A DNA stretch of 64,000 bases from Thermoanaerobacterium aotearoense (GTDB taxonomy: Bacteria > Bacillota > Thermoanaerobacteria > Thermoanaerobacterales > Thermoanaerobacteraceae). A program made the position numbers and the translations under genes. Of the stretch, positions 35,647 through 43,957 are shown piece by piece. Position 1 is the stretch's first letter. Every line of letters starts with the position of its first letter. The stretch lies in the NCBI RefSeq assembly GCF_009905255.1, contig NZ_CP047602.1, forward strand, positions 2,157,501 to 2,221,500. The letters run 5' to 3'. The notes below the pieces were generated by a model that was not told the origin of the DNA, did no database searches, and worked only from the letters and a program-made list of their open reading frames with translations.

Positions 35647-35805
35647 TCAACATGTTGAAATATCAGATATTCTGAGTAAATGCTCTTCTCCATTATTATT
35701 CTGGACATAATATTTTGCATCCTGGGACCAGCCTTTTTCTATTTTCTTAATAATATTCCATTCTGTATATCCAGGTATATCTTTAAATTCATCGTACTGT
35801 ACCAA
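35647..35805 (-). pseudogene. aminoglycoside phosphotransferase-like N-terminal remnant
   Basis: TTG 35805 follows AAGGGGGCTTAAAAT. The 52 codons read IPGYTEWNIIKKIEKGWSQD, KYYVQNNNGEEHLLRISDIS then stop. KGWS-DKKYYV...LLLRISDI is the nucleotide-loop start of APH-family kinases. The catalytic HGD and DxD parts are gone. Confidence 0.6.
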
Positions 35806-35830
35806 ATTTTAAGCCCCCTTTATTGCAGAC

Positions 35831-36262
35831 CTACATATTATTTACGTACTTGCATTCGTATCTTTTAATATTCGGGTACTTCTCGCCTAAATTATTGATT
35901 TCAAATCCATACTTTCTGTAAAATCCAACTGCATCATCATCTGTTTCCGCAAGTATAATACTGGGCTTTAGACATACCAATACATAGTTAATCAGTTTGC
36001 TCCCTATTCCTAAATGCTGACTACTTTTGCTTACTGCTATATCTAATATTATAATTTTCTCTTTTTGGGCTGTATCAAGAACAATTACCCCACAGATAGA
36101 ACCATCCACTATATATCCGAATGCAGCAACATTTGTGTTATTGGTATACTCATCCACTCTACTCATTAATCTTTCCTGTGTTGGATTGTACACACTTTCT
36201 GCAAGCACCCGAGTAATATCCGATGTTTTAAGAATTACCTTTATATCTCTAATCTCTTCCAA
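35831..36262 (-). CDS. GNAT family acetyltransferase
   Basis: 143 residues with ILDIAVSKSSQHLGIGSKLI as the acetyl-CoA loop (Q-x-x-G-I-G), LAETDDDAVGFYRKYGFEI as the C-terminal strand-helix. The substrate is unknown. GGGGGTAAGGC precedes the ATG. Full length for a minimal GNAT. Confidence 0.8.
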   Translation of the reverse strand: MEEIRDIKVILKTSDITRVLAESVYNPTQERLMSRVDEYTNNTNVAAFGYIVDGSICGVIVLDTAQKEKIIILDIAVSKSSQHLGIGSKLINYVLVCLKPSIILAETDDDAVGFYRKYGFEINNLGEKYPNIKRYECKYVNNM

Positions 36263-36425
36263 AGCCTTACCCCCTAATTGAATTTTCCCACCAATTTAAA
36301 AACTTTGTACCAAGCATTATATCATGATAATTGTTCCTTACCAACTTTGCTCTCTTAAAACATCAGATTTTACATTGCCAAAATACCAACAATGTACACA
36401 AAAAAAATACGTTCATTTAGTGGGG

Positions 36426-36590
36426 TTAACAATCAATCCAGATATAATGCCTTTCATCATTTGTTCTTTCAATTTTTCCATCGTTATTAAGAGCGACTTT
36501 AATTGAATTGGCATTATCGTTTCTAATTGTAAGCAATATCTTATCAATATTCATTTTCCTTGCTTCTTCAATTACCTTTTCCCCCTACAC
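36426..36590 (-). pseudogene. GNAT C-terminal remnant
   Basis: The minus strand reads KVIEEARKMNIDKILLTIRN, DNANSIKVALNNDGKIE and RHYIWIDC-stop, which is the last third of a GNAT (usually ...NGGVLE...QRYWI). No start or acetyl-CoA loop remains. Confidence 0.5.
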
Positions 36591-36675
36591 AAAATATAAA
36601 TAATCTTTACTTTCCAATATTAAACGGATACGTATTTAGTAACCAAAGGTCATGCATATAATAAAAAGTTGCTTA

Positions 36676-37140
36676 TCATAACTTTCTAAGTAGTTTTACA
36701 TATTCACCATACTCATCTTCTCCCTCAAAAATCACATTTGTGAAGCCTTTTTTTTCATATAGATGCCTTGCAATTAAGTTATCTGTGTCAACTCCGACGG
36801 ATATTTCCTCGTATCCGAGCCGTTTTGCATAATCAATCAAATAATCTATAATAATGCCACCTATGCCACGGTTACGGTATTCGACTTTAACAATCAACCG
36901 AGAAAGATATATTCGTTTATCAGGAATTGTATAATCAGGGTCATCATTCCTGAAAACCAGAGAACCCTCACCGATGAACTCATCATTCTCGGTATAAACA
37001 AAAGTAATTCTATTGCCGTTTACTAATTCATCATACCACTTCTTTGTCCTATCGGGATTCTTCGCCATATTCCATATGTTTGAGCATTTGTAATAGTCTT
37101 TGGGTTCTAACTTTATTATTTTATAAAGTCCCACCGCCAT
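36676..37140 (-). CDS. GNAT family acetyltransferase
   Basis: 154 residues. SRLIVKVEYRNRGIGGIIIDYLIDYA is the acetyl-CoA-binding strand and loop, followed by SVGVDTDNLIARHLYEKKGF. The N-terminus (LEPKDYYKCSNIWNMAKNPD) is typical of a clostridial subgroup of unknown substrate. GGAGAAGGGT precedes the ATG. Looks intact. Confidence 0.82.
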   Translation of the reverse strand: MAVGLYKIIKLEPKDYYKCSNIWNMAKNPDRTKKWYDELVNGNRITFVYTENDEFIGEGSLVFRNDDPDYTIPDKRIYLSRLIVKVEYRNRGIGGIIIDYLIDYAKRLGYEEISVGVDTDNLIARHLYEKKGFTNVIFEGEDEYGEYVKLLRKL

Positions 37141-37246
37141 ACCCTTCTCCTATAAATTCAAGTACTTTTGTCATTTATTTTAGTATCAGTTATGAATTTC
37201 TCTTAAACTGCTAACATCCTGGCCCATGGCTATCCTGACCATGTTG

Positions 37247-37951
37247 TTAATTTACCAAATCCATTAATTGATATAAATCAGTGACCATAGTTTTAACATT
37301 TGCTGCTTGGTTTCCTGAACGATTTATAAGTATGGCCTTAATATCAACTGCTTCAGAACCTACAATATCCCATCTCAGGTCATCGCCTACAAAAATACAC
37401 TCATCAGCATTAAGGTTATGCTTCTCTAATACATATTCAAATATCTGTTTTGCTGGTTTTCTCCAGCCAACATCCCTGCAAAATACAGCATCATCAATAT
37501 ATATATTTATATGATAGCGTTTAAGTTCTTCCATCCATAATACTGCTGGGCTTCCCCAGGCAGTATTGGAAACTACTGTAATTTTCAACTCTTTCTCTTT
37601 TAGTCTCTTCAGTACAGGAAGTACATCATCATAGCAGGAAGAACGTGAAAATATTGGTTTCATAAAGCACCTGCACATTTCTAATTCGATATTAGAGTTT
37701 ATATACGTTTTATTCAAATTAAAAATCTTTTTCAATCTTTCTTCGAGAGGCCTTACCGCATTATCGGCCGATTCATGATTTTCACTTTTAACCTTTTCCC
37801 ATAGTTCTTCTTCAGAAGGTATCCTAAAGCCTTCACAATACAGATAATCCTTTACATTCTGAATACCTTGCTTCAAGATTGCATCAAACTCATGTCTTTC
37901 GTAATACTTTACCAGCGTATTGCCCATATCAAAAAATATAGCCTTTAACAT
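37247..37951 (-). CDS. HAD family hydrolase
   Basis: 234 residues from ATG 37951 (MLKAIFFDMGNTLVKYY), six bases after GGGGGA; an ATG six bases earlier is too close. Motif I FFDMGNTL, motif II VVSNTAWG, motif III K in WRKPAKQIF, motif IV FVGDDLRWDIVGS. This is a class I HAD of the phosphoglycolate-phosphatase/haloacid type. The open frame continues upstream for about 45 codons (CAIQIVDDKYRIVLSKDSAN), which reads as the tail of a different, truncated protein. Confidence 0.82.
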   Translation of the reverse strand: MLKAIFFDMGNTLVKYYERHEFDAILKQGIQNVKDYLYCEGFRIPSEEELWEKVKSENHESADNAVRPLEERLKKIFNLNKTYINSNIELEMCRCFMKPIFSRSSCYDDVLPVLKRLKEKELKITVVSNTAWGSPAVLWMEELKRYHINIYIDDAVFCRDVGWRKPAKQIFEYVLEKHNLNADECIFVGDDLRWDIVGSEAVDIKAILINRSGNQAANVKTMVTDLYQLMDLVN

Positions 37952-38211
37952 CTTCATTCCCCCATATCTTGCAACTTTTTCAATTAGTTCTTCGTAAAAA
38001 GCATCTTTTTTCCAGTATACTCTATAAGCATTGGCGCTATCTTTTGATAACACTATTCTATATTTATCATCTACGATTTGGATAGCACAACAATTATCCT
38101 CCAGTTTCTATATAAACGATAATATGCATCAGCAGATTCCACCATTTTAGTCCATTTTCATAACTCCTTTACTAATCGAAATAATCCCTTTCTATAACAA
38201 ATAACTCAGTT

Positions 38212-39249
38212 TCACATAAAAGGACTTTCTAATAATGTACATTCATTCGCTTCTGGGTTTAATCTCATCATACATCCCAAAGGTAGTATCACTTTTGGGT
38301 CCGTATGTCCAAAATCCATATCAACAACTATTGGAATTTCTGAAGCATTAAATTCATCTTTCACTATTCTTAGAATAATGCTATTAAGTTCTTCTTTTTC
38401 TTTATTCGAATAATCTTTAGGTCTGCCAAAAATAATACCTTTTACCTTATTAAGAACCCCTTGAATACCGTAGTTTCGCAGCATATAGTCTACTTGATTA
38501 GGCAACGGTTTTTCTTCAGATGTTTCAAAGAAAAGTATCCTGTCATTCCAAAAATCCTTATCTGGCCAGTAAGCAGTAGATTTCATGAATTCTAAAACTT
38601 CAATGCAACCTCCCCACAATCTGCCTTCTACTGTTTTGTTACCCTGTAAAAAAACCCAACCTTTTTCATTACTGTAGAATTCAGTACACTCCCCCAAGGT
38701 ATCTCTGTTACTCCAATCTTTATAGCCGTTCGTCCATTCTGTATATGGAGCATATGAATAAGGGTAATCGTTTGAAAATAAAACCGTTTTAATATGTTCC
38801 GTGAACTGTAATGGTAAAGATTTAAGTTGCGCAAATCCCGCCATTACAGAAGGCCCATAAAATGTTACCATACCCATGTAATTCAGATATGTTAGAAAAG
38901 TTGTAGCATCAGAAAATCCCATTATAAACTTTGGATTTTTTATTGTCATATCAGTATTCAAGTATTGTAGAATTCTAACCGATTCGTATCCACCAATTGA
39001 AGTTATAATTCCATCAATACTATCGTCTGCAAAGGCATTATTTATATCGTCTGCTCGAAGTTTCGGGTTTTTATAAAGTTCATCTGGAGACATCCTTGCG
39101 GTTGGCATTTCTACTATATCGAGACCTATTATTTCTCTCAAATTCTTTAATCCTAACTCATAAATATCAGGGAATAAGAAAGGAAGCCCGTTTGAAGGCG
39201 AAATAATGGCTATTTTTGAACTCTGTTTTAGTCTTTTAGGCTTTATCAA
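38212..39249 (-). CDS. LD-carboxypeptidase (peptidase S66, MccF-like)
   Basis: 345 residues. The start is taken as TTG 39249 (reads MIKPKRLKQS), eight bases after AAAGGAG; no ATG fits. GYESVRILQYL, FIMGFSDATTFLTYL (nucleophile-region GxSD) and the C-terminal E...H pair (VKGIIFGRPKD, IVVDMDFGHTDP) fit S66. The family includes murein tetrapeptide LD-carboxypeptidases and MccF, which confers microcin C resistance. It overlaps the methyltransferase gene closely (stop at 39252), so the two are one operon behind an attenuator-like leader. A resistance role is inferred. Confidence 0.85.
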   Translation of the reverse strand: MIKPKRLKQSSKIAIISPSNGLPFLFPDIYELGLKNLREIIGLDIVEMPTARMSPDELYKNPKLRADDINNAFADDSIDGIITSIGGYESVRILQYLNTDMTIKNPKFIMGFSDATTFLTYLNYMGMVTFYGPSVMAGFAQLKSLPLQFTEHIKTVLFSNDYPYSYAPYTEWTNGYKDWSNRDTLGECTEFYSNEKGWVFLQGNKTVEGRLWGGCIEVLEFMKSTAYWPDKDFWNDRILFFETSEEKPLPNQVDYMLRNYGIQGVLNKVKGIIFGRPKDYSNKEKEELNSIILRIVKDEFNASEIPIVVDMDFGHTDPKVILPLGCMMRLNPEANECTLLESPFM

Positions 39250-39251
39250 TT

Positions 39252-40100
39252 CTACCACTCCTTTTCTTTTACACCTTTTGCAAGTAGAAACTCTCCGTAG
39301 TCTAACATTGTAGGGAGACAATACGATTTCTCTTCCAATCGAATAATTGTTTTCCATGCTTCATTGTCTTTCTCAAGTAACTCAACTTTTGAACGGAAAC
39401 CCGCCGTAAGGCATGGGCTGCTCCCTAACACAATATGTTTTAGCCCTGCCTTATGTAATATTTCCCTGATTTCCTTTGCATCAAAGAAATGCCTTGGCGG
39501 ATGAGAAACACCAGGATGCTGCGGTAATTCACCTGTATCCACAACTTTATCAATATACCAATAATCAGGCCGTCCAAAAAAGTCTAAAATATCAAAGTTC
39601 TCTCTCCCAAGTAAAGAATGAATAACTCCCCATTTACTATTTACACTAATGAGTATTGTCCCACCTCTTTTTGTGACTCTAACAAGTTCGCTTACGCCTT
39701 TACTTAAATTATCAAGAAGGTAGTTCAGTGCAGCCCCGTAACATACAGTTGTATCAAAAGTTTCATCTTCTATCATAGACATTTCACACAAATCACCAAC
39801 TATAAAATTAGAAACTCTACTCGATAATCCACTTTCTAAAATCTTGTTCCTTGCGATATTTATTTGTTCATCAGAAATATCTAACAAAGTAACCTCACTT
39901 CCAGACTGGGCAATGGCTATGCTAAACCTTCCTGCTCCACAGCCAGCATCAAGAACTTTTTTATCTTTACCAATATGTCCTTGAAGAAAGTGCCTATGCA
40001 GATGATAGTTGATTCTATCGTATGCGGTCAAATCAAGTCTCTCCCACTCCCGCATCCCATAATTGTTATAGAAATTTTTGATTTGCTCTGGATTGTACAT
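39252..40100 (-). CDS. class I SAM-dependent methyltransferase
   Basis: 282 residues from ATG 40100, after GGAGGGAGGTTTAT. Motif I is KVLDAGCGAGRFSIAIA, motif II VTLLDISDEQI, and a CYGAALNYL segment follows. The C-terminal half (RHFFDAKEIREILHKAGL) is a substrate-binding addition. The substrate is unknown: a small molecule or antibiotic is plausible given the neighbouring S66 peptidase. Expression is probably controlled by the leader just upstream. Confidence 0.85.
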   Translation of the reverse strand: MYNPEQIKNFYNNYGMREWERLDLTAYDRINYHLHRHFLQGHIGKDKKVLDAGCGAGRFSIAIAQSGSEVTLLDISDEQINIARNKILESGLSSRVSNFIVGDLCEMSMIEDETFDTTVCYGAALNYLLDNLSKGVSELVRVTKRGGTILISVNSKWGVIHSLLGRENFDILDFFGRPDYWYIDKVVDTGELPQHPGVSHPPRHFFDAKEIREILHKAGLKHIVLGSSPCLTAGFRSKVELLEKDNEAWKTIIRLEEKSYCLPTMLDYGEFLLAKGVKEKEW

Positions 40101-40167
40101 ATAAACCTCCCTCCTCCCAAATTCAGATTTTGCCCGCAGTGCATCTTTCAATTAATTTTTTAAATAT

Positions 40168-40300
40168 AAAAAACCCCGCAGAATCACTCATAAGAGTGAC
40201 TCCGAAGGGTTACAACCATTCGTGTAGGACATTCATGGTCCCTATGCTGCTCGCACATCAATGCTTAAGCATACTCACTTTTTAGCGTATTATTACATAT
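40168..40300 (-). promoter_or_regulatory. attenuator-type leader with short ORFs and internal terminator
   Basis: On the minus strand AACCC...GGAGTCACTC-TTAT-GAGTGATTCT..GGGGTT followed by six T forms a strong terminator (40168-40211), only 68 bases before the methyltransferase start. Upstream are short reading frames: MLKH (from about 40274), a 24-codon frame from ATG 40258 (MCEQHRDHECPTR...) that runs into the terminator, and MNVLHEWL from ATG 40236 whose stop is at the terminator's foot. This resembles translation-dependent attenuation of antibiotic-resistance genes. Confidence 0.6.
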
Positions 40301-40373
40301 ATTTCCCATATTGTCAATACAGATGAACAAATAATTTTTCTGACAGGAAACTGTATTTCAATAACATATTCAA

Positions 40374-41210
40374 TTATCTCGCATAGCAATAAAGGCACCC
40401 ATGCCCGCAACTCTGCCCACTATATGCTCCAATATCTCTTGACCTGGTACATCCGCATCCTTTTCTTTGCCCTGCATCTTTTGCGTGGGAGGCTCTTTTA
40501 CCGAACAATTCTTCAAGGTAGGTCCCGTCTATACAATGGCCCTTGTTCACCCCAGGTACTCCTTCAATAATGTGGCTGGTGCATGTATAAATTGTGACCC
40601 CGTATTTGTCTGCAATCTCTACTAATTGGCTTACAAATTCAATCTGCTGTTGCTGTGAAGGAATTGAACAAGTAAACTTCGATTCTTTCATTCTTTGTTC
40701 CACTTTTTTATACAGGCAAAGAAAACTTATGGTACAGCGATTTACCCCAAAGGAAGAAATATCCCTGCATAAAGCCTCAAACACCTTTAGCCTTGCTCTT
40801 TCAAAGTTATCTGGTGTCGGTTCGTTCTCTCCCTTGATACTAAGAATAATAGGGTCAAATCTCCAGTTTATTTGCTTAGGTGAGTACTTTAGAGCCAGTT
40901 GTTCCATCTGCCTGACTGCCTCATTTGTATCAATAACATTTGGCTCCAGAAATTTGGAGTAGCCTGTGATTGTAAACTGAAAGTATAGATTATACAGCGA
41001 CAAAAATCCAGGATTTTTAAGTACATTGGCAAACGACTTTGACCACAGGCAAATTGAGTGCACCCTTTCAGGAGATAAATCCACCATGTATGTTGACTTA
41101 TTGTAAGGATTTTTTACCATTACATATTTATTTTTCAGACATTCCTGAAGCCAATCATAATAAAACGCAGGAATATCCGTTCTTCTGCTGCAACTTATTA
41201 TCTCAAGCAT
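40374..41210 (-). CDS. DUF1848 protein
   Basis: 278 residues: LEIISCSRRTDIPAFYYDWL, VMVKNPYNKSTYMVDLSPE, FQFTITGYSKFLEP and a C-terminal CGCTRSRDIGAYSGQSCGHG then CLYCYAR. The last block gives a CxxxCxxC-like cluster, and the family is distantly like spore photoproduct lyase/radical-SAM folds. The function is unknown. The start codon is followed by a typical N-terminus, so the gene is full length. Confidence 0.9.
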   Translation of the reverse strand: MLEIISCSRRTDIPAFYYDWLQECLKNKYVMVKNPYNKSTYMVDLSPERVHSICLWSKSFANVLKNPGFLSLYNLYFQFTITGYSKFLEPNVIDTNEAVRQMEQLALKYSPKQINWRFDPIILSIKGENEPTPDNFERARLKVFEALCRDISSFGVNRCTISFLCLYKKVEQRMKESKFTCSIPSQQQQIEFVSQLVEIADKYGVTIYTCTSHIIEGVPGVNKGHCIDGTYLEELFGKRASHAKDAGQRKGCGCTRSRDIGAYSGQSCGHGCLYCYAR

Positions 41211-41272
41211 CGGTTTTGGATAATGCCTCCATAAAAAGTTTGTGTTTACGGTGTGTGTAAAAATATTGAATA

Positions 41273-41731
41273 CTATTTTATATATCCGCCATGAAAAGAC
41301 AATCTATATATTTCAATACCATCAAAGTATATTGCCTCATTCCCGTTAAACTCAGATATATCTCCCTGCCATGAACATTTATAAACAAACCTATCCTGTT
41401 CAAATAAAGCAGGTCCTCTGAATGGGTTTTCAACAGGAACTGCCTTCAATGCACTTTTCAGGCATTTGCTGAATCCTGGCGGAATTTCATCAATGAGCAT
41501 TTTCCCATAATAATTCATTCCCCATATGGGCTTTTGATTTTCAAATACCACTTCTTCACCAATAAAATCAACGCTCCCAAAGTAAGAGTCTATGTACAGT
41601 AAATCCCCTTCACCATAATGTAAATCCTTTGAGTTCGGTCTTGAAGATACAGAAAGAACCCCATCTCCAGCATATGTATTCCTTTTTGCTCTGACCAGAA
41701 ATTCTTTCAAAGCCAATTCTGTGCAGTTCAT
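41273..41731 (-). CDS. DUF5680 domain protein
   Basis: 152 residues from ATG 41731 (MNCTELALKEFLVRAKRNTYA); two earlier ATGs are too near GGAAGGGTG. Features GDLLYIDSYFGSVDFIGEEVV, QKPIWGMNYYGKM and FEQDRFVYKCSWQGDISEFNG-type strands match DUF5680, which is often found with transcription-factor domains. The function is unknown. It leads into a short series of small genes reading in the same direction. Confidence 0.8.
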   Translation of the reverse strand: MNCTELALKEFLVRAKRNTYAGDGVLSVSSRPNSKDLHYGEGDLLYIDSYFGSVDFIGEEVVFENQKPIWGMNYYGKMLIDEIPPGFSKCLKSALKAVPVENPFRGPALFEQDRFVYKCSWQGDISEFNGNEAIYFDGIEIYRLSFHGGYIK

Positions 41732-41758
41732 TGTTTTCATCACCCTTCCTGTTTATTC

Positions 41759-42019
41759 TCACTCTTTCTTTATTCTTTTTATAATCATTGAAATAGTAAT
41801 CAATACTGTCCCAACTATAAGCAGGCTTAAGTACATAAACAACTGAAATGGCCCGCTGCCAAAATGGCTGAATGGATATGGTCCATTTATAATCCAAATA
41901 TATCTTTCATAATTGCCATGAATAAAACAATATAAAATTATCGGACTAATTGTAAAGATAAATCCTAAGCCCAGCAAAAAATCTGATATAAATTTTATTA
42001 ACGAGTATTTTCCCTTCAC
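41759..42019 (-). CDS. small membrane protein
   Basis: 86 residues from GTG 42019 after AAGGGGGGAAGG. Two hydrophobic helices (about 8-32 and 55-80) and a basic end KRIKKE. No family is recognised. It lies 15 bases upstream of the DUF5680 gene. Confidence 0.55.
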   Translation of the reverse strand: MKGKYSLIKFISDFLLGLGFIFTISPIILYCFIHGNYERYIWIINGPYPFSHFGSGPFQLFMYLSLLIVGTVLITISMIIKRIKKE

Positions 42020-42079
42020 CCTTCCCCCCTTGCACCATAAACACATGAAATAAATATTACATAACATTAAAGAATAACT

Positions 42080-42298
42080 TTACCAGTCATTCCATTCGTC
42101 AAACCCTTCCCTTGATTCTGTAAAGAAAAACTCTGTATGCCTGCATTTAGGGCAGACATATACGTCAAAAGTCAAATGCTCTTCAATATCAAATAATGCT
42201 CCCAATATTCCCCTATTATTATCCTGGGAATCAAAGCGATATTCTTTCAGATACTTCATTTGCTCTTTACACCTTAAACACTCAAACTGCTTTTCCAT
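42080..42298 (-). CDS. small zinc-ribbon protein
   Basis: 72 residues with CLRCKEQMKYLKEYRF and VYVCPKCRHTEFFF, two CxxC knuckles of a zinc ribbon 35 residues apart. Such proteins are common and unassigned. A short acidic tail (EGFDEWNDW) follows. Confidence 0.75.
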   Translation of the reverse strand: MEKQFECLRCKEQMKYLKEYRFDSQDNNRGILGALFDIEEHLTFDVYVCPKCRHTEFFFTESREGFDEWNDW

Positions 42299-42454
42299 TT
42301 TAAGTTATACTCCTTCCACTTTATTCTCATTAAAATCATTCTATTCTTTAATTATAATATAAAATACTTATATCCGTACTATTTTACAGTTATATTTTTA
42401 TTTGACGTGTTGAGAGTAGCATAAGTTTCATTCGTCCTAACGTCTAAGATTGAT

Positions 42455-42673
42455 TTACCCAATATAATCCTTCAAATCTCTCTTTAAATCAGCAATACTT
42501 CTATAATAGCAATCTATAAATAAAGCATTAACATCATCGGCACTGTTTTCTGGGCAAAGATTTACCCTATAAAATATATCCAGCATCTCATCGAACCCTT
42601 TATCAACCTGCACACCATTCATCATAAAAGTTTCCATTACAGTAAAATTGTCGAAAATCGTTACATCTCTCAT
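42455..42673 (-). CDS. hypothetical small protein
   Basis: 72 residues (MRDVTIFDNFTVMETFMMNG...DLKRDLKDYIG). Soluble, acidic, not recognised. An A-rich GGAGTGATTTTTTT stretch precedes the ATG. The frame looks coding by codon use, and immunity- or antitoxin-like size. Confidence 0.5.
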   Translation of the reverse strand: MRDVTIFDNFTVMETFMMNGVQVDKGFDEMLDIFYRVNLCPENSADDVNALFIDCYYRSIADLKRDLKDYIG

Positions 42674-42794
42674 AAAAAAATCACTCCATTCAGTTTTTGA
42701 CTTAAAAGTATTATATGAACAGAATCTATCTAATCAAATTTTGGAGCGATTTTTTCTAAACTCATCCCTTTAAATCGTACTGATTATCCTCATT

Positions 42795-42838
42795 AAAAGG
42801 GTTTTAGCAGCCCGAATTATCTACTAAAACCCTTTTAT
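42795..42838 (-). terminator. terminator after 157-residue gene
   Basis: AAAAGGGTTTTAG and CTACTAAAACCCTTTT pair over a 15-base loop. It lies 30 bases past the stop of the gene ending at 42868, and resembles the terminator at 31863. Confidence 0.75.
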
Positions 42839-42867
42839 TCCTATAATGTCTAATGATGTATCAGTAA

Positions 42868-43341
42868 CTAATCAATATTAAATATTTTTTTCATTTCTTC
42901 ATCAGATACTTTTCCCTGAAAAAATGCTTCTTCAATCATACTTAGAACCGTAAATGCCTGAAACTCTGTAAGATTTTCTAGTTTGTTAATAAGTTTTTCG
43001 CCATCAATATTAAAAATTCCATCTATAGATTCATAATAAATGGCGGCTCTAACATTTGAAATTAGTTTTTCCTTGGCTGACGAAAAATTACATAAATATG
43101 TGCTAGTAAATAGTGAAATTAGCACTAATACTTCTTCCTTAGTAAAATAGTTTTTAAGTTCATTCTTTGTCAAATTGACTTGTGTCGGTAGATAACTCAA
43201 TAGATATGAAGCAATAGTTAATTCTTCCTGAGTTAATGCTTCATCTTTTTCAATTTTATTTTGGAAGTAACCACCACATTCAATAATGTTTGAGTTTGAA
43301 TAAACTAATCTTGGAAAAGATTCATAAACTTTGTTAATCAT
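42868..43341 (-). CDS. hypothetical protein
   Basis: 157 residues, all-helical by eye (EALTQEELTIASYLLSYLPT, LTKNELKNYFTKEEVLVLIS, EFQAFTVLSMIEEAFFQG). Not recognised. AAAGGAGAGATGAAAT precedes the ATG. It has its own terminator and is preceded by a long non-coding stretch. Confidence 0.6.
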   Translation of the reverse strand: MINKVYESFPRLVYSNSNIIECGGYFQNKIEKDEALTQEELTIASYLLSYLPTQVNLTKNELKNYFTKEEVLVLISLFTSTYLCNFSSAKEKLISNVRAAIYYESIDGIFNIDGEKLINKLENLTEFQAFTVLSMIEEAFFQGKVSDEEMKKIFNID

Positions 43342-43957
43342 ATTTCATCTCTCCTTTTGTGATATTTTTATATATAACAGCGGCCACTGTTTTTTAAGTC
43401 TAACTATTTTTAGTATAACAGGTGTTTTTTTGAGTCTTCGGATTTTAAGCACTTTTTTGAAAATGTAATAAAAATGTAATATTTTAAGATTTCGTCTATG
43501 CTCTCCAAAACAACCACCTGTTTTCAAATAATTTTATTGATATTTTATACACAGAATTAAAAAAATCAAATTTTATATATTTATTTTTTTAGATTATTAC
43601 AGCAAAAACAATGTTTTGAAACTTCAATGGTAGCCTAGTGGAGAGTTACATACTAATAAGGCTTATAATTTTATGCAATTTGCTTTAAATTCTTCATAAT
43701 TTTTTAAAAGACTAACAATAAGAACCCACATCTACAGTTAGGTTCTTATTGTTAGTCTTTTTTACAAAAAATCTATGTAAAAATTTGATTCCAGCAACAC
43801 AGCAATTATAATACTAAAAAATCAACAATGGAGTCGCTAATCAAAGCGGAAAACACCTTATTTTCAAGCGGAGATTTATAAAAATACTACGGGAAAATGC
43901 CTCAATGTAAACGGAAAACATAATATCTAGTGACTCCTCTGAAAAGGAGGAGTTTTA
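43342..43957. other. 616-base AT-rich intergenic region
   Basis: No convincing gene; a 60-codon minus frame here lacks a ribosome site and coding character. It holds the long hairpin described separately and the promoter region of the primase gene (GAAAAGGAGGAGTTTTA ribosome site at 43943-43957). Confidence 0.5.
43706..43761. terminator. 21-base perfect stem hairpin
   Basis: AAAAGACTAACAATAAGAAC plus C pairs fully with its copy at 43741-43761 around a 14-base loop, then TTTT. It is longer than normal terminators and lies before the plasmid-like primase gene. Confidence 0.6.

Noticed and set aside
43345..43527. 60-codon minus-strand frame (MKTGGCFGEHRRN...)
   Set aside because: No ribosome site, no coding character, low-complexity basic sequence.
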